64,000 nucleotides of DNA from DATBAX01 sp963762965. GTDB lineage: Bacteria > Acidobacteriota > Terriglobia > Terriglobales > Acidobacteriaceae. Of this stretch, positions 32,015 through 39,841 are shown piece by piece. Numbering within the stretch: the first letter of the stretch is position 1; each line of letters opens with the position of its first letter. Under the pieces are notes generated by a model, which saw only the letters and a program-made list of their open reading frames with translations, ran no database searches and was not told where the DNA came from. The position numbers were made by a program, and so were the translations under genes. The stretch spans positions 1,798,001-1,862,000 of the forward strand of contig CAVXME010000001.1 of the NCBI GenBank assembly GCA_963762965.1, in the 5' to 3' direction.

Positions 32015-33451
32015 ATGGATTTGAAATTACTCACCATTGACGCCGCCCGCTCCGCTGTGCAGGAGCGCAAAACCACGGCTGTGGCGCTGGCTGAGGCGTT
32101 TTACCTCAAAATCGAAAAAGACGATCCGCAGATCGGCGCGTATCTCACTCAGTGCAAAGACCGGGCCATGGCGAAAGCCATGGAGATGGATGCTCTTGCG
32201 ACCAAGGGTGAAAAGCTGCCGCCGCTGGGGGGCGTGCCCGTCGGTATCAAGGATGTGATGGTCACGCGCGGCGTGCGCACCACTGCGGGATCCAAAATTC
32301 TCGGCAACTACATTCCACCTTATGACTGCACGGCCGTCGCGCGCATGGAAGCGGCGGGCGCCGTGGTGCTGGGCAAGATGAATTGCGATGAGTTTGCCAT
32401 GGGCTCGTCGAACGAGAACTCAGCGTTCAGAGCGGTGCACAATCCGCGTGATTTGAGTCGGGTGCCGGGGGGATCGTCGGGAGGGTCGGCGGCGGCGGTG
32501 GCGGCGGACATGGCGGTGGTTACGCTGGGGTCGGATACCGGTGGTTCGATCCGACAGCCGGCGTCATTTTGCGGCGTGGTGGGATTGAAGCCGACTTATG
32601 GGCGGGTGTCGCGCTATGGATTGATTGCGTTTGCTTCGTCACTCGATCACATCGGGCCGTTGGGCAAGACGGTCAAAGATGTGGCGACGGTGTTGGGCGT
32701 GATCGCCGGACGCGATCCGATGGACGCAACGTCAGCCGATCTTCCGGTTCCGGATTATGTTGCGGAACTCGATAAGCCGGTGCGCGGCTTGAAGATTGGC
32801 GTCGCGAAAGAGTATCTCGGCGAAGGGCTTGATCCGGAAGTGCGTGCGGCGGTTGCGAATGCGATCGAGAAGTTAAGCAAGCTTGGTTGCGAGATCGTGG
32901 AGATTTCACTGCCGCATACCGAGTATGCGATTTCGGCTTATTACATTATTGCCACGGCGGAGGCGTCGTCAAATTTGGCGCGCTTTGATGGGGTGCGCTA
33001 TGGATATCGCAGCGGGGATGGGCGAACGCTTTCGGAAATGTATCGGCGGACCCGCGATCAGGGATTTGGCGCTGAGGTGAAGCGGCGGATCATGCTGGGA
33101 ACCTATGCGTTGAGTGCGGGATATTACGATGCTTACTATCTGAAGGCGCAGAAAGTGCGTACGCTGCTGACCCGTGACTTTGATGAAGCTTTTAAGAAAG
33201 TGGATGCGATCGTGGCTCCGACCAGTCCCACGGTGGCTTTCAAGCTGGGCGAGAAAGTGGATGATCCTCTGGCCATGTATCTGGCGGATATTTATACGGT
33301 GACGGCGAACATCGCCGGGATTCCGGGGATTTCGGTGCCTTGCGGAGAGACTAAAGATAAGCTGCCGATCGGATTGCAGATTTTTGGGAAGCATTTTGAT
33401 GAGGGTACGGTGTTGAGAGTGGCGGCGGCGTATGAGCGGGCAGCGGTATAA
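32015..33451 (+). CDS. gatA: Asp-tRNA(Asn)/Glu-tRNA(Gln) amidotransferase subunit A
   Basis: Glutaminase subunit of GatCAB, amidase-signature family, 478 aa. The catalytic Ser-cisSer-Lys triad lies in GGVPVGIKDVM (Lys), RVPGGSSGGSAAAVAA and GSDTGGSIRQPASFCG (serines). GLKPTYGRVSRYGLIAFASSLDHIGP is nearly invariant in GatA. ATG 32015 is chosen because the family begins at LKLLTIDAAR; the open frame to 31946 reads through the heptad array. gatB is not in the window. Confidence 0.97.
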   Translation: MDLKLLTIDAARSAVQERKTTAVALAEAFYLKIEKDDPQIGAYLTQCKDRAMAKAMEMDALATKGEKLPPLGGVPVGIKDVMVTRGVRTTAGSKILGNYIPPYDCTAVARMEAAGAVVLGKMNCDEFAMGSSNENSAFRAVHNPRDLSRVPGGSSGGSAAAVAADMAVVTLGSDTGGSIRQPASFCGVVGLKPTYGRVSRYGLIAFASSLDHIGPLGKTVKDVATVLGVIAGRDPMDATSADLPVPDYVAELDKPVRGLKIGVAKEYLGEGLDPEVRAAVANAIEKLSKLGCEIVEISLPHTEYAISAYYIIATAEASSNLARFDGVRYGYRSGDGRTLSEMYRRTRDQGFGAEVKRRIMLGTYALSAGYYDAYYLKAQKVRTLLTRDFDEAFKKVDAIVAPTSPTVAFKLGEKVDDPLAMYLADIYTVTANIAGIPGISVPCGETKDKLPIGLQIFGKHFDEGTVLRVAAAYERAAV

Positions 33452-33454
33452 GGG

Positions 33455-33517
33455 TAGGGGTCCTTCGACTTCGTGACTGCTTCGCTTCGCGAAACAGTCT
33501 CTGCGCTCAGGATGACA
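33455..33517. repeat. Conserved-end, variable-core palindromic element C
   Basis: Starts TAGGGGTCCTTCGACT and ends CTCAGGATGACA like elements B, D and E; the core here is GACTG/CAGTC with a TTCGCTTCGCGAA loop. It lies 4 nt after the gatA stop, and its right end overlaps the 3' end of the next, convergent gene. Confidence 0.8.
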
Positions 33518-34103
33518 AGGATTCGTAGTAACGGTCGCCTGCGCAGGATTTACAGAGCAGTTTTCCATCGCGGACTACTTCGCGGTGGAAGTTGATTCCT
33601 TCGCCACACATTTCACAAACAATTCGTTCGCCTTTGTATCCGGGGAATTCTTCGGGTGGTAAGTCGACCTTTACCCATTGCGTGGTGAAGAGGTCGTCGT
33701 CCGTCATTTCGCGGTAGGCCAGCATCTGCTGCTGGTTTTTATCTTCCAATTCAGGATGCATCTGGCGGGCGAGGGTCTTCGATGACTCTTTGGCAGCGAT
33801 GCGCACGGCTTTGCCGGTGCTCACGTCGACGAAGGTTGCGGCCATTTTGCCCCAGTCGCGGAATTTCAATGCGCGTTTGCCGAGACGGCATCCGGTGACG
33901 AGGGTGATGGCGTCGGTGGCGCAGCGGTCGATCTCCACGAATGTTACCAGGCGCTTGCGGTCTTTGCCGCGGGGATCGTCGATGCCTAGCTTGGTTAGGC
34001 CGAGCATAGCCAGGCGGACGCCTAGGACTTGTCCAGCGCAGAGATGGCCGTGGGCCTGGGCGGCGGCGGCGAGGTGAGCGGTGAGGGCCGCGTCGTTGGT
34101 CAT
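33507..34103 (-). CDS. FmdE-domain protein with C-terminal zinc ribbon
   Basis: A 198-aa protein. The N-terminal FmdE domain (LAAAAQAHGHLCAGQVLGVRLAML, then FVEIDRCATDAITLVTGC) is named after a subunit associated with formylmethanofuran dehydrogenase in methanogens but is widespread in bacteria without that pathway. The C-terminal half has CEMCGEGINFHREVV and LLCKSCAGDRYYE, a two-CxxC zinc ribbon. Possible molybdenum/tungsten or Fe-S cofactor-related role; unknown. Its start codon lies inside a heptad array, and no other start fits the domain. Confidence 0.8.
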   Translation of the reverse strand: MTNDAALTAHLAAAAQAHGHLCAGQVLGVRLAMLGLTKLGIDDPRGKDRKRLVTFVEIDRCATDAITLVTGCRLGKRALKFRDWGKMAATFVDVSTGKAVRIAAKESSKTLARQMHPELEDKNQQQMLAYREMTDDDLFTTQWVKVDLPPEEFPGYKGERIVCEMCGEGINFHREVVRDGKLLCKSCAGDRYYESLSS

Positions 34104-34119
34104 TGTCGTTCGTCGTTGG
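34093..34119. repeat. Heptad repeat locus 15, TCGTTGG type, containing a start codon
   Basis: TCGTTGG, a 6-mer TCATTG, TCGTTCG, TCGTTGG. The ATG of the FmdE gene (complement of 34101-34103) is formed by the variant unit, so one base change from the repeat consensus created or preserves the start. Confidence 0.85.
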
Positions 34120-34178
34120 CCATCTGGATTTGATTGTAGTACGACGAGCGCCCACGGGGGACGCTTCGGATGAGCTTG

Positions 34179-34210
34179 TAGGGGTCCCTTCGGCTTCGCT
34201 CAGGATGACA
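34179..34210. repeat. Conserved-end element D, core missing
   Basis: TAGGGGTCCCTTCGG joined almost directly to CTTCGCTCAGGATGACA: both conserved ends, no internal hairpin. It is the minimal form of the family at 19209, 33455 and 56444. It lies 35 nt before a lipoprotein gene. Confidence 0.75.
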
Positions 34211-34244
34211 TGGAAATTGGGAATTTAAATATTAAGGAGCAATC

Positions 34245-34844
34245 ATGAAATCAAATTCGGTTATGAAGGCAGTTTTGGCGGTGGTGTTGGCAGTTTCGTT
34301 GCTGGCAACCGGGTGCAGCGCGCAATGGATCAGCGTGGCGCTGGCGGATTTGCCGGTGCTGACGCAGATGGCGTTGAACATTGCGGCTTTGGTGGCGACG
34401 TTGCAATCGGGCAAGCAGCTGAGTGCGGGGGAGGCAGCGGCGATCCAGAATATTTCGGCGGAGGCGAGCCGGGACCTGAATCTGCTGGAGACGCTTTATA
34501 ACCAGTACAAGGCGAATCCGAGCGCGGCTGGGTTGCAGAAAATTGACGATGCGATTGCGACGATCAATGCTAATTTGCCGGCGTTGTTGCAGGCCGCGCA
34601 TATCGGCGATCCGATGTTGTCGGCGAGGATTACGGCGGCGGTGAATTTGATTTTGACCACGGTGACCAGCTTTGCGTCGTTGATTCCGCAGACGGCAGCG
34701 ATGCCTAAAGCGCAGAGAGTCGCGGCGGCGAAGATTGCGATTCCGCTTGAGAAAGATTTGAAGAAGCAGTGGAACCAGCAGGTGTGCGGGCCGACGGGAA
34801 AAGCGGAGCTGGATGCGGCATTTGGGGTGTGCCTGGTGAAGTAG
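34245..34844 (+). CDS. Putative lipoprotein of unknown function
   Basis: A 199-aa exported protein. The signal peptide ends in a lipobox-like LLATGCS, so the mature protein probably starts at the cysteine as a lipoprotein. The rest is helical and alanine-rich (for example AAAIQNISAEASRDLNLLETL). AAGGAGC lies 7 nt before the ATG. Two cysteines near the end (VCGPTG, GVCLVK) could form a disulfide. No family is recognised. Confidence 0.75.
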   Translation: MKSNSVMKAVLAVVLAVSLLATGCSAQWISVALADLPVLTQMALNIAALVATLQSGKQLSAGEAAAIQNISAEASRDLNLLETLYNQYKANPSAAGLQKIDDAIATINANLPALLQAAHIGDPMLSARITAAVNLILTTVTSFASLIPQTAAMPKAQRVAAAKIAIPLEKDLKKQWNQQVCGPTGKAELDAAFGVCLVK

Positions 34845-34944
34845 AGCTTGGCGCCCTCTTTTTTCCCAAGGGGTTGGGAATGCATGAATCCGCACAGCTT
34901 GAGCGTCCGGCCGATCAAAGTGTTTTAATGGAACGGCAAAGCAG

Positions 34945-35736
34945 ATGGGACAAGCGCGAATGAGCTTGCGGAGAATAGCGGAGAAACTTAGTCGGGGTGT
35001 CGTTCTTCGCAGACGGTTGCCAGCGGCGTTCCACAGGCTGCCGATCTATGTTTCTCCAGAGGCTGGTGGCCTGCGCTATTGGTTGCGCATGTCAAATGTG
35101 GATCCGGTGCTCTATAAGATGGCTGAGGAACTGGTGAAGCCGGGATCGGTGGTGTGGGACATTGGGGCCAATGTTGGGCTATTCAGTTTTTGCGCAGCGG
35201 CTTTGGCGGGTCCCTCGGGATGCGTACTGGCCATTGAGCCGGACATATGGCTTTGCCATTTGATTTCGCGTTCGGCACAAGGGTTGAAGAACAATGACAA
35301 GACGGCGCCGTTGTCAGTGTTGTGCGCGGCCATATCTGACACCAACTCTGTGGGCTACCTGGAGATCGCGGAGCGAGCCCGTGCTTCGAACCATCTAACG
35401 GAATCCCAAGGCGCGGAGCAGGCGAACGGCGGCCGAAGCCATCAACCTACAGTTACGGTATCGCTGGATTTCATTCTCGACTTTTTCCCCGCGCCTTCGG
35501 TGCTCAAAATTGATGTGGAGGCTTGCGAAACAAGAGTATTGGCCGGATCGTTGAAACTGTTGAAGACGGTGCGCCCGGTCTTGTGGTGCGAAGTTTCCCC
35601 GGAAAATGCGCAAAAGGTTTCAAGTCTGTTGCATGGTCTTGACTACGAACTATACAACCCGACGACGGGTGGTCCGGCCGGTCGAGTACCAATCAAAAGT
35701 GCCAACTGGCACACCCTGGCGATTCCCAAGAGTTAG
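34945..35736 (+). CDS. FkbM-family methyltransferase
   Basis: SAM-dependent methyltransferase of ~260 aa with a class I fold. Motif I reads VVWDIGANVGLFSFCAAAL; the acidic strand is VLAIEPD, and VLKIDVEACETRVLAGSLKLL is the FkbM-type IDVEG-like motif (here DVEA). Members O-methylate sugars or small molecules, often in envelope glycan or secondary-metabolite clusters; no such cluster adjoins. ATG 34945 or 34960 are both possible starts. Confidence 0.85.
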   Translation: MGQARMSLRRIAEKLSRGVVLRRRLPAAFHRLPIYVSPEAGGLRYWLRMSNVDPVLYKMAEELVKPGSVVWDIGANVGLFSFCAAALAGPSGCVLAIEPDIWLCHLISRSAQGLKNNDKTAPLSVLCAAISDTNSVGYLEIAERARASNHLTESQGAEQANGGRSHQPTVTVSLDFILDFFPAPSVLKIDVEACETRVLAGSLKLLKTVRPVLWCEVSPENAQKVSSLLHGLDYELYNPTTGGPAGRVPIKSANWHTLAIPKS

Positions 35737-35768
35737 CCGATGCCGCTTCAGGCCGAATGGGCACGCGG

Positions 35769-37259
35769 TTATTTCCTGCGCCAGCGGATGCCCTCTTTGG
35801 TGATTTCGACGAGGATGCCGGCGGCGGTGAGTTCGGCGCGGATGGTGTCGGAGAGTTGGAAGTTGCGGGACTGGCGGGCGGCCGTCATTTCGGAGATTTT
35901 GGTTTCGATGGCGGAATCGGAGAGGTTCTGCTCAACCCCATCTGCCATCTGCATCTGATCCCCGAGCTTTTTCTCTATTCTTCCCTCTGCCTCAGCCCAA
36001 TCAAGAATAAGCTTTATTTTTTCAGCATCGTCATTCTTTAAGACAGCAAAAATTTCATCAAATCTATTTAGTACGTGCAAGAGATGTGGGACATCATCTT
36101 GCCAAACTTGACCAGCGTCCATTGCGGTATTAATGACGCGCACTAGATCGAAAATGGCAGCTTGGGCTTGAGCGGTATTGAGGTCGTCTTCGAGGGCAGA
36201 TGTCATCCGATTACCAGCGTTTTGAGCATGTTGGAAAACAGTTGCGGATACTCCGGCGGGAAACCGACCATTTTCCAGACGGGCGCGAAAGTTGCGCAGG
36301 CGCTCCACCGAAGCGGCGGCCTGCTGCAATCCGTCCCAGGTGAAGTTGAGTTGATTGCGATAGGGAACTGAGGCGAGCAGATAGCGGATGGACGACGGCT
36401 TGTGTCCCTTGAGCACGAGGTCCCGCAGGGTATAGAAGTTGCCGAGGCTCTTCGACATCTTCTCGCCTTCGACTAAAAGAAAACGTGCATGAAACCAGAA
36501 GTGGGCGAAAGGTTTTCCGGTCTGGGATTCGGACTGGGCGATTTCGTTTTCGTGATGGGGGAAAATTAAGTCTTCGCCACCGGCATGCAGATCAAAAGAT
36601 TCGCCTAACTCTTCCATCGACATCACTGAACATTCGATATGCCATCCCGGCCGTCCCGGCCCAATCACACTTTCCCACGAAGTTTCCCCAGGTTTTGGTG
36701 CTTTCCAGAGGGCGAAGTCGCGGGCGCTGTCTTTTTCGTATTCATCGACATCGACGCGTGCGCCATCCTGCATGCCGGCGAAATCCCGTTTGGAAAGTTT
36801 GCCGTAGCCGGGGAATTTTGCGATGCGAAAATAATAGGAGCCGTCTTCCGTCCGATAAGCAAAACCTTTTGTCACAAGATCGGCAATGAACTGCGCCATT
36901 TCCGGAATGTGATCGGTGGCGCGGACCAGTTGTGGCTGCTCGATGTTCAACGCTGCCGCGTCTTCGAGGAATGCTTTTTCGTATTTCGCCGTGTATTGCT
37001 TCACGCCGACGCCATCGCGGGCCGAGTTGCGAATGATTTTGTCGTCCACGTCGGTGATGTTCATGACGTATTTGACTTTGTATCCACTCTGGCGAAAGAA
37101 GCGCTGGAGAAGGTCCACAGCAACGAAGGTGCGGAAGTTGCCGATGTGGCCGTAATCGTAGACGGTGGGGCCGCAGGCATACATGCGGACTTCGTTGTCG
37201 ACCAAGGGGTGGAACTCCTCGATCTTGCCGGAGAGCGTGTTGTAAAGGCGCAGGGCCAT
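35769..37259 (-). CDS. cysS: Cysteinyl-tRNA synthetase
   Basis: Class I aminoacyl-tRNA synthetase (496 aa) charging tRNA-Cys. The N-terminus MALRLYNTLSGKIEEF and YACGPTVYDYGHIGNFRTFV (HIGN as the HIGH motif, Cys as zinc ligand) are diagnostic; PGWHIECSVMS and HHENEIAQSE supply the other zinc ligands; KMSKSLGNF is the KMSKS loop. A C-terminal DALR-like helical domain and a basic end (IRWRRK) complete it. It is complete and intact. Confidence 0.98.
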   Translation of the reverse strand: MALRLYNTLSGKIEEFHPLVDNEVRMYACGPTVYDYGHIGNFRTFVAVDLLQRFFRQSGYKVKYVMNITDVDDKIIRNSARDGVGVKQYTAKYEKAFLEDAAALNIEQPQLVRATDHIPEMAQFIADLVTKGFAYRTEDGSYYFRIAKFPGYGKLSKRDFAGMQDGARVDVDEYEKDSARDFALWKAPKPGETSWESVIGPGRPGWHIECSVMSMEELGESFDLHAGGEDLIFPHHENEIAQSESQTGKPFAHFWFHARFLLVEGEKMSKSLGNFYTLRDLVLKGHKPSSIRYLLASVPYRNQLNFTWDGLQQAAASVERLRNFRARLENGRFPAGVSATVFQHAQNAGNRMTSALEDDLNTAQAQAAIFDLVRVINTAMDAGQVWQDDVPHLLHVLNRFDEIFAVLKNDDAEKIKLILDWAEAEGRIEKKLGDQMQMADGVEQNLSDSAIETKISEMTAARQSRNFQLSDTIRAELTAAGILVEITKEGIRWRRK

Positions 37260-37365
37260 AGTGAGGGCTTCAGGTGAACAAAGAATCTTTCATTCTAGGG
37301 GCAGGGAAAATGAGGGTCAAATGGGGGGGCTGGAGGGGAAGATCCCAGCTTGAATGCGACGTTGG

Positions 37366-37731
37366 TTAGTCATGGTGGAAATAGAAGAGGTTCCCGTCCA
37401 GATCCTGTACAGTGAACTGCCGTAATCCCCAAGACTTTTTTTCCAGAGGATCCACGATGTTCGCGGCCGACGACTTCAGCTCCTGGTAGGTCGCATCGAT
37501 ATCTTCAGCAAACACCCAGTGAATCGCAGGTTCGAAGGGCGGATTCCGTTTGCGAAAAAATATCGGCCCCATATCAGAGCGCCACGCGGCCCCAATTCCT
37601 TTGCCCGGGTAAAGCCATCCAATCTCAAAGCCGAGTGCATCTCGATAATGCTGTTGTGCGCGTTCGACATCAGTGACCGGCAACTCCGGCACTGGCCTGC
37701 CAATCGAGCTTACTTTCTCTTTTGTGTCCAC
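37366..37731 (-). CDS. VOC/glyoxalase-superfamily protein
   Basis: A 121-aa protein of the vicinal-oxygen-chelate fold (glyoxalase, bleomycin-resistance, dioxygenase group). The pattern is PVPELPVTDVERAQQHYRDALGFEIGW, then DMGPIFFRKRNPPFEPAIHWVF (metal-ligand region) and LRQFTVQDLDGNLFYFHHD. The GTG start at 37731 is chosen because AAGGAGG lies 5 nt upstream; the longer frame to 37782 adds unrelated residues. The substrate is unknown. Confidence 0.8.
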   Translation of the reverse strand: MDTKEKVSSIGRPVPELPVTDVERAQQHYRDALGFEIGWLYPGKGIGAAWRSDMGPIFFRKRNPPFEPAIHWVFAEDIDATYQELKSSAANIVDPLEKKSWGLRQFTVQDLDGNLFYFHHD

Positions 37732-37791
37732 AGAGCCCTCCTTATTGTTCTCCTTTATGCAACAAGAACGTCCACGCGTCAAATCAGGACG

Positions 37792-38385
37792 CTACCCGCT
37801 GGAGGAGGAAGATGGGCTGGTGGAAGGGTGGGGATGGGCGCGCAGGCGCTGTCCCACGAGAAGAACGTAATGCAGGGCGGAGACGATGGTGAAAATAAAA
37901 GTGGCGCGCAGGAAGGTGAGGCGGGCGATGGCGACCCAGCGGGATTGATTTACTTCGAGCAAAAGAACAAAAAACACCGCCGCGATTTGGGCGAAGGTGT
38001 TGGCCTTGCCGAAAATGCTGGGACGGAAATCGCGCAATCCGGCGATGGCGTAGAGCACGGCACTGGCGGCAAGGATGGAAATGTCGCGGCTGAACACGAC
38101 CACGGTAAATTTCCAGGGAATTTTGTGCAGGATCGAAAGCACCAGGAAAATGGTACTGAGGAGAAGTTTGTCGGCGATGGGATCGAGATACTGGCCGAGC
38201 ACGGTTTGCTGCTTGAGCGTGCGGGCGAGCAGGCCATCGAGGCCGTCGCTGAATCCGGCGAGGACGAATAAGATGAGCGCCGCGGAATAGTGGCCTTCCA
38301 CCAGCTTGATGACGATGAACGGCAGGAACATCATCCGTAAAAGGGTGAGCTGGTTGGGGGCGGTGAGCAGTTGCGAGAACTTCAC
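37792..38385 (-). CDS. CDP-alcohol phosphatidyltransferase (PgsA-like)
   Basis: Integral membrane enzyme (197 aa) of the CDP-alcohol phosphatidyltransferase family; PgsA members make phosphatidylglycerophosphate from CDP-diacylglycerol and glycerol-3-phosphate. The motif D-G-x2-A-R-x8-G-x3-D-x3-D is seen in DGLDGLLARTLKQQ followed by GQYLDPIADKL. About five hydrophobic helices follow or precede it. The tail is proline/serine-rich (HPHPSTSPSSSSSG), unusual for the family. Cardiolipin or phosphatidylinositol-type activity cannot be excluded. Confidence 0.85.
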   Translation of the reverse strand: MKFSQLLTAPNQLTLLRMMFLPFIVIKLVEGHYSAALILFVLAGFSDGLDGLLARTLKQQTVLGQYLDPIADKLLLSTIFLVLSILHKIPWKFTVVVFSRDISILAASAVLYAIAGLRDFRPSIFGKANTFAQIAAVFFVLLLEVNQSRWVAIARLTFLRATFIFTIVSALHYVLLVGQRLRAHPHPSTSPSSSSSG

Positions 38386-38456
38386 GGCAATGATTGTCGC
38401 ACGCCCTCGGCGTGATTGCCGGGAAATGGATGCCCCGGTACAATCGAGAGACTTGC

Positions 38457-38533
38457 AGGCCCGTAGCTCAGTTGGTTAGAGCGCCTCCCTGACACGGAGG
38501 AGGTCGATGGTTCGAGTCCATTCGGGCCTACCA
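38457..38533 (+). tRNA. tRNA-Val (anticodon GAC)
   Basis: A complete 77-nt cloverleaf: acceptor AGGCCCG/CGGGCCT, D-arm GCTCAGTTGGTTAGAGC, anticodon stem CCTCC/GGAGG with loop CTGACAC (anticodon GAC), T-arm GATGG-TTCGAGT-CCATT, discriminator A and an encoded CCA end. It stands alone, followed by a terminator. Confidence 0.97.
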
Positions 38534-38563
38534 TTTTTGTTTTGAATCTGCCCAACAGAAAAA

Positions 38564-38586
38564 GGCCGCCTTGTGGGCGGCCTTTT
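38564..38586. terminator. Bidirectional rho-independent terminator
   Basis: GGCCGCC (38564-38570)/GGCGGCC (38576-38582), 5-nt loop, with an A-run on the left and TTTT on the right. It can end the tRNA-Val transcript on the plus strand and the TIGR03118 gene on the minus strand. Confidence 0.85.
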
Positions 38587-38627
38587 CCTACTGCGGTTAC
38601 TCTATCCTGTTTTTTTGTAGCTACCGG

Positions 38628-39647
38628 CTACTTCAACTCAATCACACCGAACGTGCCAGCTAAATTACCGGCTGGACCGGCGGTGAAGAAGAGCTGGTTG
38701 GTGCGGCCGTTGTTTGCGGAGCCTCCGCCGAACTCGATTCCCCAAAGCTGGTTGATGACGATATTTTTTCCGTTGATATCCTTGACCGTACCCACAAACT
38801 CACCGGTTTGGAGATTGAAGCCGTTGATGGTGCCTTTGTTGGTGTTGTTCGAGACCAAGAGAGTGTTGCTGAGCGGGCCAAAGTTCTTGGGTGCGATGGC
38901 AAGCCCCCAAGGCTGGTTCAAGGGCGCGCCCTGGGCGAGCGTTTTCACGAACGTCCCATCTTCCTGGAAGATGTCGATGACGCCGCCCGGAGCTTCCGAT
39001 ACCTGGGCAAAGGCGACGTAGAGGAGGCCGTTGATGTCCTGAATGCCGAAGGGCGCCCAGCCCGCGGGCAACGAGGGATCGGTAAACGAATTGACGAGGT
39101 TAAAGCCTCCGTCGTAGACGTCCACCACATTGTTGGCGAGGTCGGTGGCATAGAGAAGATTCCCCGACGGCCGGTTGGTGATGGCGAGGGCGGTATAGTT
39201 CGCGCCGGCCGCCGAGTTATTCACTGCAATAATGGCGGCGTTCGGATTGGATTGCGGCGCCCAGCCGCTGATGGTTCCATCCAAAGTGGCGAAAATGAAG
39301 AACGCGGACCATCCTTCCACGGAAAACTCTCCGGTTCCGTTGAAGACAATTCCCGTCGGCTGACCGGGGCCTTTGCCGGCAGAAGGTACCAAGACTTCCA
39401 AACCCTTCTTGACGCCTTTGCCGTCGTAGAGTGTGGACCAGCCAGAGCCTTGATCGCTGACCCAGAAGGGGCTGCCCGGGGCATAAACAAGACCCCAACC
39501 GTTTACCTGGAGCGGGTCGATGTACCGCGCCGCTCCGACCTGGTTCGAATCCAGATTGATGAGTTGATATTGCGCCCGGGCCACGCTGGAAAAGCACATC
39601 AAAGCGAGTCCAAGGCAGGCGGTGAGAGCGAGAATGCGACGTTGCAT
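38628..39647 (-). CDS. TIGR03118-family secreted beta-propeller-like protein
   Basis: A 339-aa exported protein. A signal peptide (about residues 1-25, ending ARA) precedes a repeated beta-rich region. Typical segments are DPLQVNGWGLVYAPGSPFWVSD, PTGIVFNGTGEF, GTISGWAPQSNPNAA, GNLLYATDLANN and a closing QLWGIEFGGG-type segment. This matches TIGR03118, a family found in several phyla and sometimes carrying an export tag; none is seen here. Function is unknown. Confidence 0.85.
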   Translation of the reverse strand: MQRRILALTACLGLALMCFSSVARAQYQLINLDSNQVGAARYIDPLQVNGWGLVYAPGSPFWVSDQGSGWSTLYDGKGVKKGLEVLVPSAGKGPGQPTGIVFNGTGEFSVEGWSAFFIFATLDGTISGWAPQSNPNAAIIAVNNSAAGANYTALAITNRPSGNLLYATDLANNVVDVYDGGFNLVNSFTDPSLPAGWAPFGIQDINGLLYVAFAQVSEAPGGVIDIFQEDGTFVKTLAQGAPLNQPWGLAIAPKNFGPLSNTLLVSNNTNKGTINGFNLQTGEFVGTVKDINGKNIVINQLWGIEFGGGSANNGRTNQLFFTAGPAGNLAGTFGVIELK

Positions 39648-39841
39648 GAGAAATCTCCTTTTCGTAAGGTCAACAGAGCGGCGGGCAAGTTCGTAACTGT
39701 GTCCTGCTCGGGTTGGAACAACGATTCGCTGACCTGTCAGCCCCGAATGCTAGGCGCAAGGCGGTCGCAGGTTGTCATCGGATTGTCACGAGTTTGTAGA
39801 GTTTCTGACACGGGTGATGGGGAATATAGCGCCAGGATGGG

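Noticed and set aside
37784..38443. 219-codon minus-strand open frame overlapping the CDP-alcohol phosphatidyltransferase
   Set aside because: Different frame, arginine- and histidine-rich nonsense translation; the enzyme's signature is in the other frame.
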